A stretch of DNA of 64,000 bases, from NCBI GenBank assembly GCA_964036295.1, contig OZ038463.1, positions 17,471,069 to 17,535,068 of the forward strand. The letters are read 5' to 3'. How positions within the stretch are numbered: position 1 is the stretch's first letter; each line of letters begins with the position of its first letter. Below the pieces are notes generated by a model, which saw only the letters and a program-made list of their open reading frames with translations, was not told where the DNA came from and searched no databases. Positions 25,433 through 37,633 of this stretch are shown here, one piece after another. A program made the translations under genes and the position numbers. The DNA comes from Plumapathes pennacea (Eukaryota; Cnidaria; Anthozoa; Antipatharia; Myriopathidae).

Positions 25433-28400
25433 GAGCGGCTCTCTGTAAATATCGAGAATCGGGCGCCAACTGCCAAATTTCGAAATTCATTTTATTTTAT
25501 CCATAGAACCTCTTTGGTGAACTGTCTTCGAAAGTAATATTCAAAAGTTCAACTGCCTTTTCGTTTTGACAAAATCGTGGATAGTCTAAAATGCCCTCTC
25601 GACCCCTTGAACCGACACGAAAATGGTGCATATTTAACAAGCTCGTGTAATAAAACGGTAAACAATCTGGCCATCGCAACTCGTCAGTAATTCAAAGTAC
25701 CTCTTCTTCTTTCTAAAGCACCTAAAATAACTATGGAAACTTGAACTTGTGGTAGTGTTTCGGTTTTTCAAAAAGACCAAGGTAAAACCTCCGAGCGGCA
25801 GGTCAAATTTTAGCCAATTTTAATTTCACCAGGAACATTTGGTACCTGTCGTTTGAGCAAATACCCAACGCCAACTGAACTAATAAACATTTAAATTTCT
25901 TGTCTCAAAAGGTTTTCCGCGGCCCGCAAAAAGCCTTGCGTTGAGAAACATAAACAGTGAGGGTAGTTTGACACAATCGGTACTGGATGCGGGAAATGGC
26001 TTCGGCTAAAACGAGGCATTAAGTAGGTACACAGATGAGAAATTATCAAACGCTTGACAATTTAAAACTTGATTTGCTATATTCTTTTCCATTGTGTGAC
26101 TTAGAGTGTCATTTTCGCAGAAAATGGCGATGTTGTGATGAATAATGAGCACTGATAAGAACCGACGCGGGCACTGATCAGGTTACATTTTCCGGAATTC
26201 AAGAAATTCTTAATACAGAAAGTTTCAACAGTACAACTGCAGTAAAAGCAGGTGTATATTACCAAGTACTTCCACTACAAGCCATAAGAGTGACTGGGTG
26301 GAGCTAAATCAAAAGCTACAGCACGACTTTCAGATAGATTTCAGTGAGTTATACACAATAATCCACTTACCGCGGTCAACATAACATCTAATTTGCCAAC
26401 ACCAGCTAACAGTAATACGTACTTGCAAACCGAAATCCTTGCTTTCCCATTGAAAAGAGCTTATTATATCAAGACACGAAAGCCCTTTAACAGATATTTG
26501 ATGTTTTCGTGACCAATTCGATGTCCCGCAACCCAAGTGGTGGTAGTAAATCGACATTCACTTTAGCAATTCAGTGCTGTTACCGTAAAATGTTTGATGG
26601 GGGTTTGATCACTGTTTAAACCTTCGCTATTAAATTAAATTATGACAGTCGACTTTATGTGAAATCGTATAGTCGTGTTTTGCTGACCCGCTACATATTA
26701 GGGCCTTTTATACGAGAGAAAATACACCGCGGCTCACATAAGACTTGCACGTACTATAAATGGCACGCAATGCACACGTTCACGGCTAACACAAGGCGCA
26801 GCAGTATCCTGGCCTAGGGATTTTGAGCTGTTCTTATCTAAGCCGCGGCTTATACCTCAGTCGTGAAACCGTAAATCATTTATACGAGCAGTTCGCGTCT
26901 TGTGAAAGCCGTACTCGTATGAATGGGCTGCACGTCTTATGTAAGCCGCGGCTTATTTTCTCTCGTATGAACGTCCCTATTGTCTCCTTTTTGACAAGTA
27001 TTCATGCAATAGTTTTATCACGTTTATGCTTACTCACTTAATACGTTCGACTTTTTCCGTGAAATAATTAGTGCATCTCTGGATAATCATTCTCGGTGAA
27101 TTTTTTGAAGTATTTGAAGCACTTCGATCTGATCTTCGACAGGCATTTGCAGTGGACATTTTAGGAGAGTGAGTGTAGTGAGCGAGTGCAGCTGATGTGT
27201 TCCCTCAGCCAGTGTTTGCTTTAGTCTCGACTTAAAAAAAAATCCTAAGGCTGATCTGTAATACACGATGTAGATTCAATGCTCATAATTGAGCAATCTA
27301 TTCCAGTGTGAGTACTGACTGACTGCAAGCAGCAGTGAAAGAGACAACTCGAGAACATGCAACGTGCACTATTTACATGTGCGCGTCCAACCAGACATTC
27401 AGTTCTGGCACTTCGTATTTGATGGGTTGTACGGGATGGGGAGGCTCTGCCCGAATGGGCAGGTTCTTTTTAATCAAGCCTCAGGTCATAACTAAATTTG
27501 GTACTTCAATGGGTCGGTAAGAATATTAGGACAAAGAAAAATCGTACTGGCATCTTCTAGAGTTTCTAACAATCATGCCTCCACTGAAGTATTCGTAAAT
27601 ATCGTGTTGCTGAGTTGTCGCTTGCGGTTTTTCTGCGCTTCTTCCTGTTCAAAGGTATGAAAGGTTGGGGGGGGGGATGTTTATAAGTATGGAAAAGGGT
27701 CACTATGTCGACCCAGGATGGTAAGGGATTGAAAGTCTCGGCGGAGCCTCTCCGTATCAAATTTATGATGCGAGTGCCTCTCCCTCTAACCTATTTCTTA
27801 AATCCAGATATGCCCTTATGTTTTGTTCCTGGCATACAGAAACGGCTCAGTAGACCCTAACGTTTAGTAGACGGCATCCTCTGGCTTATCTGGCCGGGTG
27901 AAAGGTTTCTGCGGCTGAGCAACAGATCACCGGCTGAATTGTTTCCGACAGCACTGATATGGAAATAAAATAGAACTGCTGATGACGTTTATTTTAGAAC
28001 TCGGTCACAGGCCGGTTTGTTTTGCTTGCCGGCTGAGATGTTCTTTGGTGGATCTGCAAGACATGACTGTACGATTTCAAATAAAACCGCACTTCATGAA
28101 CCAATTCAACAGCAAAGGTTTTAAAGTCGAGAAATTCAAACCATTTCACGGTAACACTTGCTAAAGCGAATGTTGATTAATTTACCACCAACATTTTGCG
28201 GAACATTTAAAAGTCACGCAAACGGCATCGAATTTCTGTTAAAGGGCTTTCGTGTGTTAAAATGACAAGCTCTTTCCAATTGTAAAGCAAGGATTTCAAG
28301 TTACAAGTACGTATTATACTCTTAGCTGGTGTTGGCAAATTAGATGTTATGTTGACCGCGGTAAGTGGATTATTGTGTATAACTCACTGAAATCTATCGT

Positions 28401-29295
28401 CTGAAAGTCGTACTGTAGCTTTTGATTTAACTCCACCCAGTCACTCTTATGGCTTGTAGTGGAAGTACTTGGTAATATACACCTGCTTTTACTGCAGTGG
28501 TACTGTTGAAACTTTCTGTATTAAGAATTTCTTGAATTCCGGAAAATGTAATCTGATCCGTACCCGCGTCGGTTCTTCTCAGTGCTCATTATTCATCACA
28601 ACATCGCCGTTTTTCTGCGAAAATGACACTCTAAGTCACACAATGGAAAAGAATATAGCAAATTGAGTTTTAAATTGTCAAGCGTTTGATAATTTTCTCA
28701 TCTGTACCTACTAAATGCTTCGTTTTAGCCGAAGCCATTTCCCGCATCCAGTACCGATTGTGTCAAACTACCCTCACTGTTTATGTTTCTCAACGCAAGG
28801 CTTTTTGCGGGCCGCGGAAAACCTTTTGAGACAAGAAATCTAAATGTTTATTAGTTCAGTTGACGTTGGGTTTTTGCTCAAACGACAGGTACCAAATGTT
28901 CCTGGTGAAATTAAAATTGGCTAAAATTTGACCTGCCGCTCGGAGGTTTTACCTTGGTCTTTTTGAAAAAACCAAACACTACCACAAGTTCAAGTTTCCA
29001 TAGTTATTTTAGGTGCTTTAGAAAGAAGAAGAGGTACTTTGAATTACTGACGAGTTGCGATGGCCAGATTGTTTACCGTTTTATTACACGAGCTTGTTAA
29101 ACATGCACCATTTTCGTGTCGGTTCGAGGGGTCGAGAGGGGTCGAATTCGCGATTTTGTCAAAACGAAAAGGCAGTTGAACTTTTGAACATTATTTTCGA
29201 AGACAGCTCACCAAAGAGGTTCTTTGCATAAAATAAAATGAATTTCGAAATTTGGCAGTTGGCGCCCGATTCTCAATATTTACAGAGAGCCGCTC
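25433..29295. mobile_element. 3.86-kb TTAA-flanked element with ~1.07-kb inverted arms
   Basis: It is flanked by TTAA at 25429-25432 and 29296-29299. The ends are GAGCGGCTCTCTG and its reverse complement. The arms run about 25433-26507 and 28223-29295 and remain strongly similar throughout. The 1.7-kb centre holds a MITE and no recognisable transposase. The terminal GAGCGGC is close to the GAGCGAC of the other TTAA elements in this window. This could be a non-autonomous foldback-like relative of a TTAA-targeting transposon. Confidence 0.78.
26700..26978. mobile_element. 279-bp MITE inside the palindromic element
   Basis: The termini AGGGCCTTTTATACGAGAG and, at the other end, CTCTCGTATGAACGTCCCT are imperfect inverted repeats, flanked by ATT on both sides (26697-26699 and 26979-26981). 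Confidence 0.7.
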
Positions 29296-29299
29296 TTAA

Positions 29300-30151
29300 G
29301 ACTTTCGAATACGCGGCTCGGCCAAGGTGGAGGCCTGCGTAAACGGATGCGCACTCTGTAAGTTAAAAATTCCTGTTTTTGTTCTTTTTTTAAAAATTGA
29401 AGATTGTCAAACTGTCAATTACAAAGATAGCCGACCTTAAAGTGGCAACGCTGCTTTGATCATTGTTTCTTTCTGCGACTAAAACTTCTTTCCTTTACTT
29501 CTTTAAATTGTAAATAATTCTCAGAGAGCATACTGGAGATAGTTACAGTCGTGTGTGCCACTCTTCGACTAGAAATGTTTGACTTCATTCACCATGACGC
29601 CATTGAGAGAGACGGGTCGAATAGTTTTCGTTAGAAACTCGGAAAATGTCGGTAAAACTAAAGTGTGGCCAAGTGAGAGATCAAACGAACCACATCTGGT
29701 TGTTCAAAGCATGAGCACGCTAACCCTGCCGAAGAGGTGAAAATAGTTTAAACGGCAACTTCAGTTGTTTGGCTAAGTTTCCGATGGACTGTCTCCGCCA
29801 CATAGGCGAACCACACTTGACATATTAAAACGCTTTTGAGCAACTTAAAATAAGTTCAAACCGTGGACTCAACGGGTCGTCAACTCACCCGCAAATTTGC
29901 CCGCGTTCCACACCGCTGACTCTATGCGACTGCGCAATATGTTTGTCAACTCTGTTTTTGTAAACAACCAGTGCTGTGAGCTTGTGACGTGCATAAATAA
30001 CGGCGGCTCATCAAAGAATAAAAAGAGTTGCGTGCAGAGGTTCGTCTCTCCTCGGATCTTCTGTCTAGCAAACGTAGATAACTGCGGAGAAAGTCTCGCG
30101 CCATTTCTTGGCTTAATTCTTTTGACTTTTTTTTTCCTTTTTATCTTCTAG
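29300..30151 (+). other. Intron stretch before the Ig exon
   Basis: No gene seen. 29420-29460 contains a short match to the GACCTTA...GCTGCTTTGAT end of the 19.8-kb element. A T-rich tract precedes the acceptor at 30150. Confidence 0.5.
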
Positions 30152-30327
30152 ACGAGGACCGTCACTTCAAATCGCCGAAGGCTCGATTCCATGACAACGG
30201 ACCAAGAGCCGTCATCAATACCCCTGCTTTTGTGGCCCTACCCTCAGATCTTGATCGAGACATTCAGTGGAGATGTGACGTCGTTCCGCTAAACCAATCC
30301 ACCTTGAAATGGCTCAAAGATAATCAG
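30152..30327 (+). CDS. Exon: N-terminal half of an Ig domain
   Basis: The acceptor is TTATCTTCTAG ending at 30151, phase 1 in. The donor is CAG/GTAGCT at 30327/30328, phase 0 out. It carries the B-strand cysteine (DIQWRCDV) and the core tryptophan (LKWLKDN) of a C2-type immunoglobulin fold. The matching half is the next exon. Splitting an Ig domain by a phase-0 intron is common in animal adhesion genes. Confidence 0.8.
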
Positions 30328-30677
30328 GTAGCTTTTTCTGGTTGATTGTCGGTGTAAACCGGAAACACGTTCTTGATGTTACTTCCGTTGGTCAGCGTTC
30401 ATCGCCATTATTTTGTAACTCAGTCGAACTTACTCGAGCGGGTAAAATTTCACTTCGTGTGGTACATAACTTGTGTTAGAGAAAATGCGCTGAAATAACT
30501 TATAACTGAGCATTAAGTCATGGTATTGAGTTTTTTTATGTTTTCCGCTTGAACCCATATCTTTGTGCAATGACCGCTGACTCATCTTTGACTGCTGACC
30601 TCTGCTCTCCCTCTGTTATAAGAGTTTATATTTGTTGATGAGCTGTGTTTTTGTTGCTGCGTTGTTTTTGAATACAG

Positions 30678-30804
30678 GTAATCAGCTCTTCCATGAATCT
30701 TTTTCGCCAAAACGTAAATGTCAATGACTCTGGACGGTACTTCTGCGTGGCGGAGTCCAACAACATCAGTGTCGCTTCTCAAGCCACAAAGCTTGAGGTG
30801 TACG
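30678..30804 (+). CDS. Exon: C-terminal half of the Ig domain
   Basis: The acceptor is TTGAATACAG ending at 30677, phase 0. The donor is TACG/GTAAGG at 30804/30805, phase 1. It contains the hallmark F-strand DSGRYFCVAE, whose cysteine pairs with that of the previous exon, and the G strand ATKLEVYG. Confidence 0.85.
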
Positions 30805-30960
30805 GTAAGGCAGTTTTGAAGAATGTTCCGCACTCAAGGTTTATCTATACGTCTGTCTCATGCCATGCGCAGAGCATTCAAACACAACACCTACTGTCAA
30901 GATTTGCACTCTGACAATCTTTTTAGGTGTACCAACCCATCTCGTACGTTTTTATTATTG

Positions 30961-33692
30961 CTTGTGACGTCACAAGCTTTAAAATGCAACGATTTTTATT
31001 TTTTTTTATCTTTCTGGGTTAGAGATCTGCATGCGGTGATTGGTTCATATTATCATGTGATTTGTGATGACGTTGTGATCAAGTGACTTGGCGGGCGAGC
31101 AGTTTCGCCATTTTGAAGACAGCAAGTTGCTTGCCTTAGTTGGCTCTGTGGATCATTTTATGGACCGCTCATCTTACTTACAAACGCATACGCCGGCTGC
31201 GGTAGACCCATACTAAATTTCATTGAGCTGTTTTGGCTTGGGTCGGTCCGTTCAGCCTCAAAAGCCATATTGAAAGCCATGAAAGCAAATGCAATGAACT
31301 TATCAATGAACTGCATAACTATGCACAACTGTACAGAAATGTACGAAGAATTTGACATCCAGAACCTTGAGAACTTGAAGGAACAAGCTGAACGAAGCCG
31401 CTCGACATACAAAGACGAGAACCTGTGTAAAGACGGCGATTCTTGACAAGCGCTTGATAGCGGATTATATGGAACTGTTTAGTATGAGGGTGAACTTGAA
31501 GGTACTTTGTATTCTTTTACTTTGTATTATTCTTGTTGATACAAGTAAAGCGTCAGAAAATCTGGCTTTTCTTTGGGATCAAAATTTCACTCTGCTGTGC
31601 ATTTATGTGCATTTATGTTGTTGTTGCGACATTTTGGCTCGGTGCCATGAAGGTAAAACAATCAGTGGAACAGATGGCGTTATTATTTGAAAATTGGGAA
31701 ATGGCTGAGGAAAAAGTGACCGTTGGTAGATCTCGCTTCGCTCAGTTTTATTGTATTCCCACAAATGTTTATGTGAAAGAAAACCGAAGTCGTGAGCCGA
31801 GCCACGTACCCTTGAATAACCTTTCACGCATTTTGAACAAGAGTAGAAAAAGCAGGCGACTAATACAAGAATACATTTCAAAGAATGTCCCAAAGTCGTC
31901 AAAAGTTCATGATTATACCCGAGCTTACGTACTTCACAATGCTAATGCGTTCCGAGAACGTGCATGTAAACAACATGTAAACAATAAAAAGCCACAGATG
32001 GAAATGGAAAGAGAAAATTAGGATCAATAAACCATCGCTGCGAGAAAGCTAGAAGCTCAAAAAGAAGATTGCCAAAAGTAACCGAGGTGCTAAGATACGT
32101 TTGTATTTTAAAATGTGTTAAAAAAAACAGGCATTGCAAGATCAGACGTACTCAGAGATCAAAATCACAGAACCAAGTACAATGAGTTTTCTCTGTCAAG
32201 GGATATAGAAAAAAATTCCGGTCCTTCAGTTGTTGATCCAAACAAAACGATCATCGGTTGGCTTTCTGGATGCACGGAAGCCATACTTTAAGAGCGATTT
32301 TGGCTTGCATTGTTTTTAAGCGTCGGAAGACTTGAAAATAGCCGTACACAAATGCTTGATGTGTTACCAGCGGGACCCCCGTAAAGTACGAAGGGTTGTG
32401 TTTTGCAAATGCTCGATTATAGATACCGCTTCAACCAATGTATCTGTGTTCTGAGCAATATATTTGTGTGAAAGAACATCGAATAAGTAGTAGAAGACGT
32501 GTCGAAACTTGATAGAACTTGAACTTTTCCCTGCGGGCAGAGCGTCTCCCTTTGTCGGAAACTCTGCGGCTTTATGTAACCCGCGGCGCATACGAACAGT
32601 CGGCGTTTAACTTCGTTTTGCGTGCAGTAACTTTTTCGTGAGTATGTCTCAGTATGTATATAATAAAGGTTCTTTGTTTATAGTCTGAGGATATTGAATT
32701 ACTAATAGGTTTGAGGCAAATATCACGCGAGATTAAGATACAAGATCTGTCAATGAAATGTCACGAGCATAATATCATAGAACGGCGAATCCCGAATCAT
32801 CAGCTACTTAGCTTTCACTCACTTTCCGCTTTAACAAAAGCAGGAAAGACCGGCAGCGATTACATCGAGAATATTTGTCACTGAATACCTCGAAGTCTTC
32901 AAAAGCTCAAGGTTGATATCCGACTATCCGAGCCGTAATGTTCGCTCCACAAGCCCGTGATGCACGCCTTTGTTGTCACGGTATTCAAACGTCTGCAGCT
33001 TCCGATAGAGATTAATTTCATATCGACCCAGAATTTTGCGTTAAAGCTTAATGCATAGCAGTCTTGAACATATTAGTGATCAGACTTGTACATGTAGGAT
33101 GAGTAACGTCTGAGATGGCTTTTTCATACGAAGTAATTTCATCATGGGAAGTGTCATGTTTTAATGTGCTACAGAGATAAGTCTGAAAGCTTTCAATTAC
33201 AGCTACTTGAACATGATGCACACGCTGGGAAGATGAGATAAGGCTATTACGCTGTCCTACAGCTACTTAAGATGTCGGGTATTCCCCAGTCAATCCCATT
33301 ACAAAATGACAACACAGTTCCTCCACAAAACATGTCAGCTTGAAAGGTTGCCAGGTTGTATAGCAAGCGTCACACAAGTACTGTCACGTGCATCGGAAAG
33401 CAATGAAAACTGGGTTGTTGCAAACGAAGAATATTCCTACGGGGCCTTCGATAATTGTTTTCTCTCAATTATTATAATACACTTTTTCGTGAATATCTGT
33501 TTGACCGAAATTAGAAGAAAAGAGGGCAAGAAAAATAAAGGGAGCTCTTGGATCCGTCATGTGCAAAAACTGACTCGGCTATAATATCTTTTGCATATAA
33601 ACGCACGACAAAAGTTCCTCTCCCGGGACCCCGCGTGTCTCTATTCATTGTACTAATGACGTCACAAGCGCACTGGCCACGGGCCTGTCTTG
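30961..33692 (+). mobile_element. C repeat, copy 2 (2.7 kb)
   Basis: It begins with the 18-bp palindrome GCTTGTGACGTCACAAGC and ends GGGCCTGTCTTG. It is flanked by TTATTATT on both sides (30953-30960 and 33693-33700), which may be an 8-bp target duplication. It is an inverted relative of 13336-16354 and lacks the MITE present there. It lies in the intron between the Ig and first cadherin exons. The open frame 31533-32021 has no recognisable domain. Confidence 0.68.
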
Positions 33693-34330
33693 TTATTATT
33701 ATAACGACGTAATATTACAAGTTGACTGAATCTGTGCAGAGTTTGGGGACTATTGTAGACTAGCTATTATGACATAAAAGGTTACAAAATGCAAACTTTT
33801 TCTGCAGTTCTGAATGTGGTTTTGTTTTGTCAGTTTCGGACTGAAATTATATCATACAGTACGACTTGATAGTCAGTACACCTAACAATTTTAGTGCAAC
33901 ATCGTAACACGACTAACAATCGACCTAAGGGCCCAGTTGCACCAGACTGTTTTGTTAATAATTAACTAAGCATCCGGAGAAAACGATAGTATCTTCGAAG
34001 TTTGGTGGTAGCTCAACGACATAAATATACATTGGTCCGCAAGAAAGGGGCGTTTGCACTTAATAAATTGTAAGTGTCGACATAATTGTTGTTGAACTCG
34101 GAAGTGCGACTGAGGCCTAAGTTAGGAATACAATATTTTGGAGGGCCATACGTGGACTTTTCAAAACACAGAGGCTAGCACGGACGCAAGCCTTGTGAAA
34201 ATATAGAAAGTACTCGATCTGTTAAAAAACAATAGATAGGGAAGAAAGTTAAGTTTGATCGAATTTCAAGTGTTCCTTTGTGAAAGAGTGAAACTAAAAA
34301 GTTCTTATGATTGTGTAATTTTCTTTTCAG
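33693..34330 (+). other. Intron stretch before cadherin exon 1
   Basis: 33942-34277 is the source or sibling of the segment at 12361-12705. It includes a MITE-like piece starting GGGCCCAGTTGCACC. No gene seen. Confidence 0.5.
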
Positions 34331-34462
34331 ATACCCGTCCTATCTTCAGAAATCGCACGTACACAGTCAAGGTGCTGGAAAACAAAAACGTTAGCGAGAC
34401 ATTTTATTTCACAGCTCGCAGTCCAAATAACAAGCGTGCCAACGTTTCGGGCAAAATATTAG
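34331..34462 (+). CDS. Exon: start of cadherin repeat 1
   Basis: The acceptor is TTCTTTTCAG ending at 34330 and the donor is TTAG/GTATGT at 34462/34463. Both ends are phase 1. It encodes PIFRNRTYTVKVLEN, the usual opening of a cadherin repeat including the first calcium-ligand Glu, and then an N-glycosylation-rich stretch. Confidence 0.8.
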   Translation: MPVLSSEIARTQSRCWKTKTLARHFISQLAVQITSVPTFRAKY

Positions 34463-35183
34463 GTATGTATACTACAACTATCATTATGAAACTTCGTTCC
34501 ATATGTTACGCGGCCGCATGCATCAAAGTTAAAAATGCATGAAAGCTTAGAAAGAGTAGCCAGGGTTTCGAATGTTTGGGATGCACGTTATCAAAAAGTT
34601 ACTTTTGGGCACCAATAATAAATGCTCAAGTAGATCTGTTGCTAGAAAGTAGCTACAAACGGGGATGCTGCAAGTTATTAGTGAATAAATAAAAATAAAT
34701 TTAGATGGCGTGTTTCCATTGTTGTGACGATATCTGACTAGGTGTATTTTTAGTTGTTTGGCTGTGTTTTGATTGTGAAGGATGCCCGTTCGTCTCCTTC
34801 TTGTGTATTTTGAATTACAATGGTGTCTTAGTGAAAGTAAAAAGACGTGAAACACTGCAATTATCAGATGTGTGACGACACTAACGTTCGCACATATAGT
34901 TCTGTATTTACTGTATTTGGGAAGATATATATGTAGTACATATAATAGCAATATCAAGTGCCCAAATTTTAAAAATATGGCCCGCCAATATAACCGTGTA
35001 GTCGTGAATTCTCATTGTTTGAAAGACGATAAGAATCAATCACATTTATTGATCAGTCACAGAAATGGAGTTGATACACCGTGATATGACAGGGATATTT
35101 AAATATTCAAATCGGATAGTATAGCTGTTTATTATATTACATTTTATCAATCGACTACTTCTGTTTTACTTGTTTCTTTGAAG
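34463..35183 (+). other. Intron, 0.7 kb, nothing notable
   Basis: No coding or RNA feature and no clear repeat found. Confidence 0.5.
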
Positions 35184-35391
35184 GTAACCTCAACGATATA
35201 TTTGAAATATTTCCGAATACAGCGATGGACAAGTGGACACTCAGAAATATAAAGTCTCTTGATTACGAAAGGAGATTGAGCTACGTTGTCAACATTTCTG
35301 CAACTAACAATGACACCCTGAAGAGCTCTTTAATCAGTGTAACTATTGATGTCGAAGACGTGAACGACAATGCCCCAAAATTCAGCAGAAG
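35184..35391 (+). CDS. Exon: end of cadherin repeat 1
   Basis: The acceptor is TTTGAAG ending at 35183, phase 1. The donor is AGAAG/GTAAAT at 35391/35392, phase 2. It holds the calcium-binding signatures LDYE and DVNDNAP, so repeat 1 should bind calcium at the 1-2 interface. Confidence 0.85.
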
Positions 35392-35675
35392 GTAAATTTG
35401 CCTAAAGGTATTAAAATAGAGTACGTAGTGTGGCTTTTATAAGTTGGTTTTGTTGGTAAATTAATTGATGTCAGTGTTCATTGCAGCAAAAGCCTCTAAT
35501 AAAGCCACCGCTTTTGTTTATAACATTTATCTTACTAGTTAATAGCCAAGCAAGAGCAGTTGATATTAGGCAACTTTTCGATTTTCAACATAGCAAAACT
35601 CTTCACACCTTTTGGTTCAGAGGTACTTTCTGCTCTTCCAACATTAATAACCTTGTGTTGGTTTTACATTTTCAG

Positions 35676-36298
35676 AGAATACAACTTCACCATCCTAGAA
35701 AATGCTAATCGGGGTGCATTTGTTGGTCAGATGAAAGCTGCAGACAATGACTCGTCCGCTAACCCAGTTATTGCGTACGCTTTTTTTCCTGGAGCTAATG
35801 CTGCAGTCGTTTACTCGTTTGAAGGATCTTCCCGATATTTTAGCATAAATGGGACGACTGGAATCGTTACAGTCAGTAGAAGTTTGGACAGAGAAACGAA
35901 CGACAGCTTCGATTTGGTTGTCAAGGCCAGCGATGGAGAGCACTCCACGTTTGCAAATTTGTCCATTATAGTGTTGGACATTAATGACAACCCTCCAATC
36001 TTCTCTCATAAACACTACAGTGGCAGTATAATGGCGAATGCAGCAGTCGGTGCTTCTGTGATAAAAGTGTCTGCTGAGGATGATGATATTGGAGCAAATG
36101 CTGAAATCGCCTACAAGTTGGAAGGAAATCGTGGACCTTTTAGCATAAGTAAAACAAGCGGAATCGTCACGGTCAATACAAGTCTCGCGCTGTGCACAAC
36201 ATTACAGCAGTACAGCTTAAGTGTCACTGCCAGCGATGGAATGAATTCCACTAAAGCAACGTTAGACATCAAAGTATTACGGATTGTCTCTATCACTG
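35676..36298 (+). CDS. Exon: cadherin repeats 2 and 3
   Basis: The acceptor is ACATTTTCAG ending at 35675, phase 2. The donor is ATCACTG/GTGAGA at 36298/36299, phase 1. Repeat 2 is complete with LDRE, ASDG and DINDNPP. Repeat 3 keeps a DDD-containing loop and ASDG but lacks the LDRE and terminal DxNDN motifs, as is usual for a last, membrane-proximal repeat. Confidence 0.88.
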
Positions 36299-36755
36299 GT
36301 GAGAGGAAAGGATATTATTTTATTGTCGCTGTCCAGTGGAGGTGTTTTTGTTGCTGTTTTTTCTTCTGTTTTCCCTCTTCCCTTAGCATTCCGGATCATT
36401 CCAGGAAGCTGGGAACTTAAATGTTTCTTAAAAGAACGAGCTCGATGAGAAATCGTGCACGATCTCCATTAGAACAAGCTCGTTCTTTAATAAGTGACTC
36501 GTTTTAGAGAACGTGTCTCGTTCTTAAATGTGACTCGTTCTCGAGATGACTTGACAAACGTGTCCCTTAACCTCATATAACTCATCCGCTATTAGTCTTA
36601 ATAATATAGCACAGGGGTCAAAATACCCGCGGCACAATTAAACAATTGTGACCGAGTCAGGTGGCCGAAACGGCAGCCAACAGTTACATCTTTCTGAGAC
36701 TATTCTTACCCCGACGGTCATGGCACTAAGCTTTACTTATGTTTCAATGTTGTAG
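36299..36755 (+). other. Intron, 0.46 kb, CTCGTTCT-rich
   Basis: Several short direct and inverted repeats of CTCGTTCT/AGAACGAG at 36430-36545; otherwise nothing. Confidence 0.5.
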
Positions 36756-36877
36756 GAACTTGCGAGGGGGATACGAAGGTCACCGGTCGTTTTAAGACCA
36801 TGGACCCCTACAAAGAGGAATATAACAACGTCAACTCCCAGGGATTCCAGTCTTATGCTAGACGTCTAAGTACCTCG
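36756..36877 (+). CDS. Exon: start of SEA domain
   Basis: The acceptor is AATGTTGTAG ending at 36755, phase 1. The reading frame continues to a probable donor GTCTGT at 36878, phase 0. It encodes VTGRFKTMDPYKEEYNNVNS, a typical SEA opening strand and helix. The donor is weaker than the others, so the exon end is inferred mainly from phase and from alignment of the SEA fold across the next two exons. Confidence 0.65.
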
Positions 36878-37148
36878 GTCTGTACATATTTTGTTTGTTT
36901 GCCACTATTAATGATAAAAAAATGCCTAGCTGAAAACCGACATTGAAATTTCTAGTTACCGGGATTTGTAGATATCCGTCATTATAGTAAACTATACATG
37001 GCCGGACAACTGACCTAAATGCTAAATTTCGGGTGCTTCATAAACTTCATTCTTTTTTGACTGGTGAAAACCAAGTACCGCACTGCATGGCGGTCACTAA
37101 TGTTACTGTAAAAAGATATGCAGTAGTTGTTTATTTGTTATTCTGCAG

Positions 37149-37210
37149 ATTTCGGAAGAAATTTCTAAAGGACCTTACAAAGCGCGTGAAGTCCGTATTG
37201 ACAAATTAAG
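37149..37210 (+). CDS. Exon: middle of SEA domain
   Basis: A 62-bp exon between TTATTCTGCAG at 37148 and AAG/GTGAAT at 37210/37211, phase 0 in and phase 2 out. It encodes YKAREVRIDKL, the strand leading to the SEA cleavage loop in the next exon. Confidence 0.75.
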
Positions 37211-37423
37211 GTGAATATAACACGGTGTCACTATTTGTAGGTTCATTCTTGACCCAGCTCTTCTTTTTTTATGTGCTGTGCGTCTTGTTTTCTACCCGAG
37301 TTTCGTAGTTCACGCAGCTACTATTATCCACGACAACCGTGAAAGTGTGCGTAGTTGTTAAAAAAAAAACAAAAAACAAACAAACAAAAATAAAAACATT
37401 TTTGTTCAATCTTTACTTTTCAG

Positions 37424-37602
37424 TAAAGGCAGTATCGTTGCTGAATTTACAATTTTCTTCCGTGGAATTGTTGACCCCAAAGATGCCACTAACACTTTAA
37501 AAGAAGCGGTGCAGAGTGGACAGTTGGGCGACATTCAAGTATACAAAGACTCCTTTTACTTAGATCTACCGACAACACCGACTCCTACCACTGCTGCTGC
37601 AG
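37424..37602 (+). CDS. Exon: SEA cleavage site, C-terminal half and Thr/Pro stalk
   Basis: The acceptor is TACTTTTCAG ending at 37423, phase 2. The donor is GCAG/GTTCGT at 37602/37603, phase 1. It begins with SKGSIVAEF, which matches the Gly-Ser autoproteolysis loop known from SEA domains, followed by the helix and last strand of SEA and a short TTPTPTTAAA stalk. A TTAA-flanked repeat begins 31 bp past the exon end. Confidence 0.82.
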
Positions 37603-37633
37603 GTTCGTGCACTAATTAGACTAGGCTTGTTAA

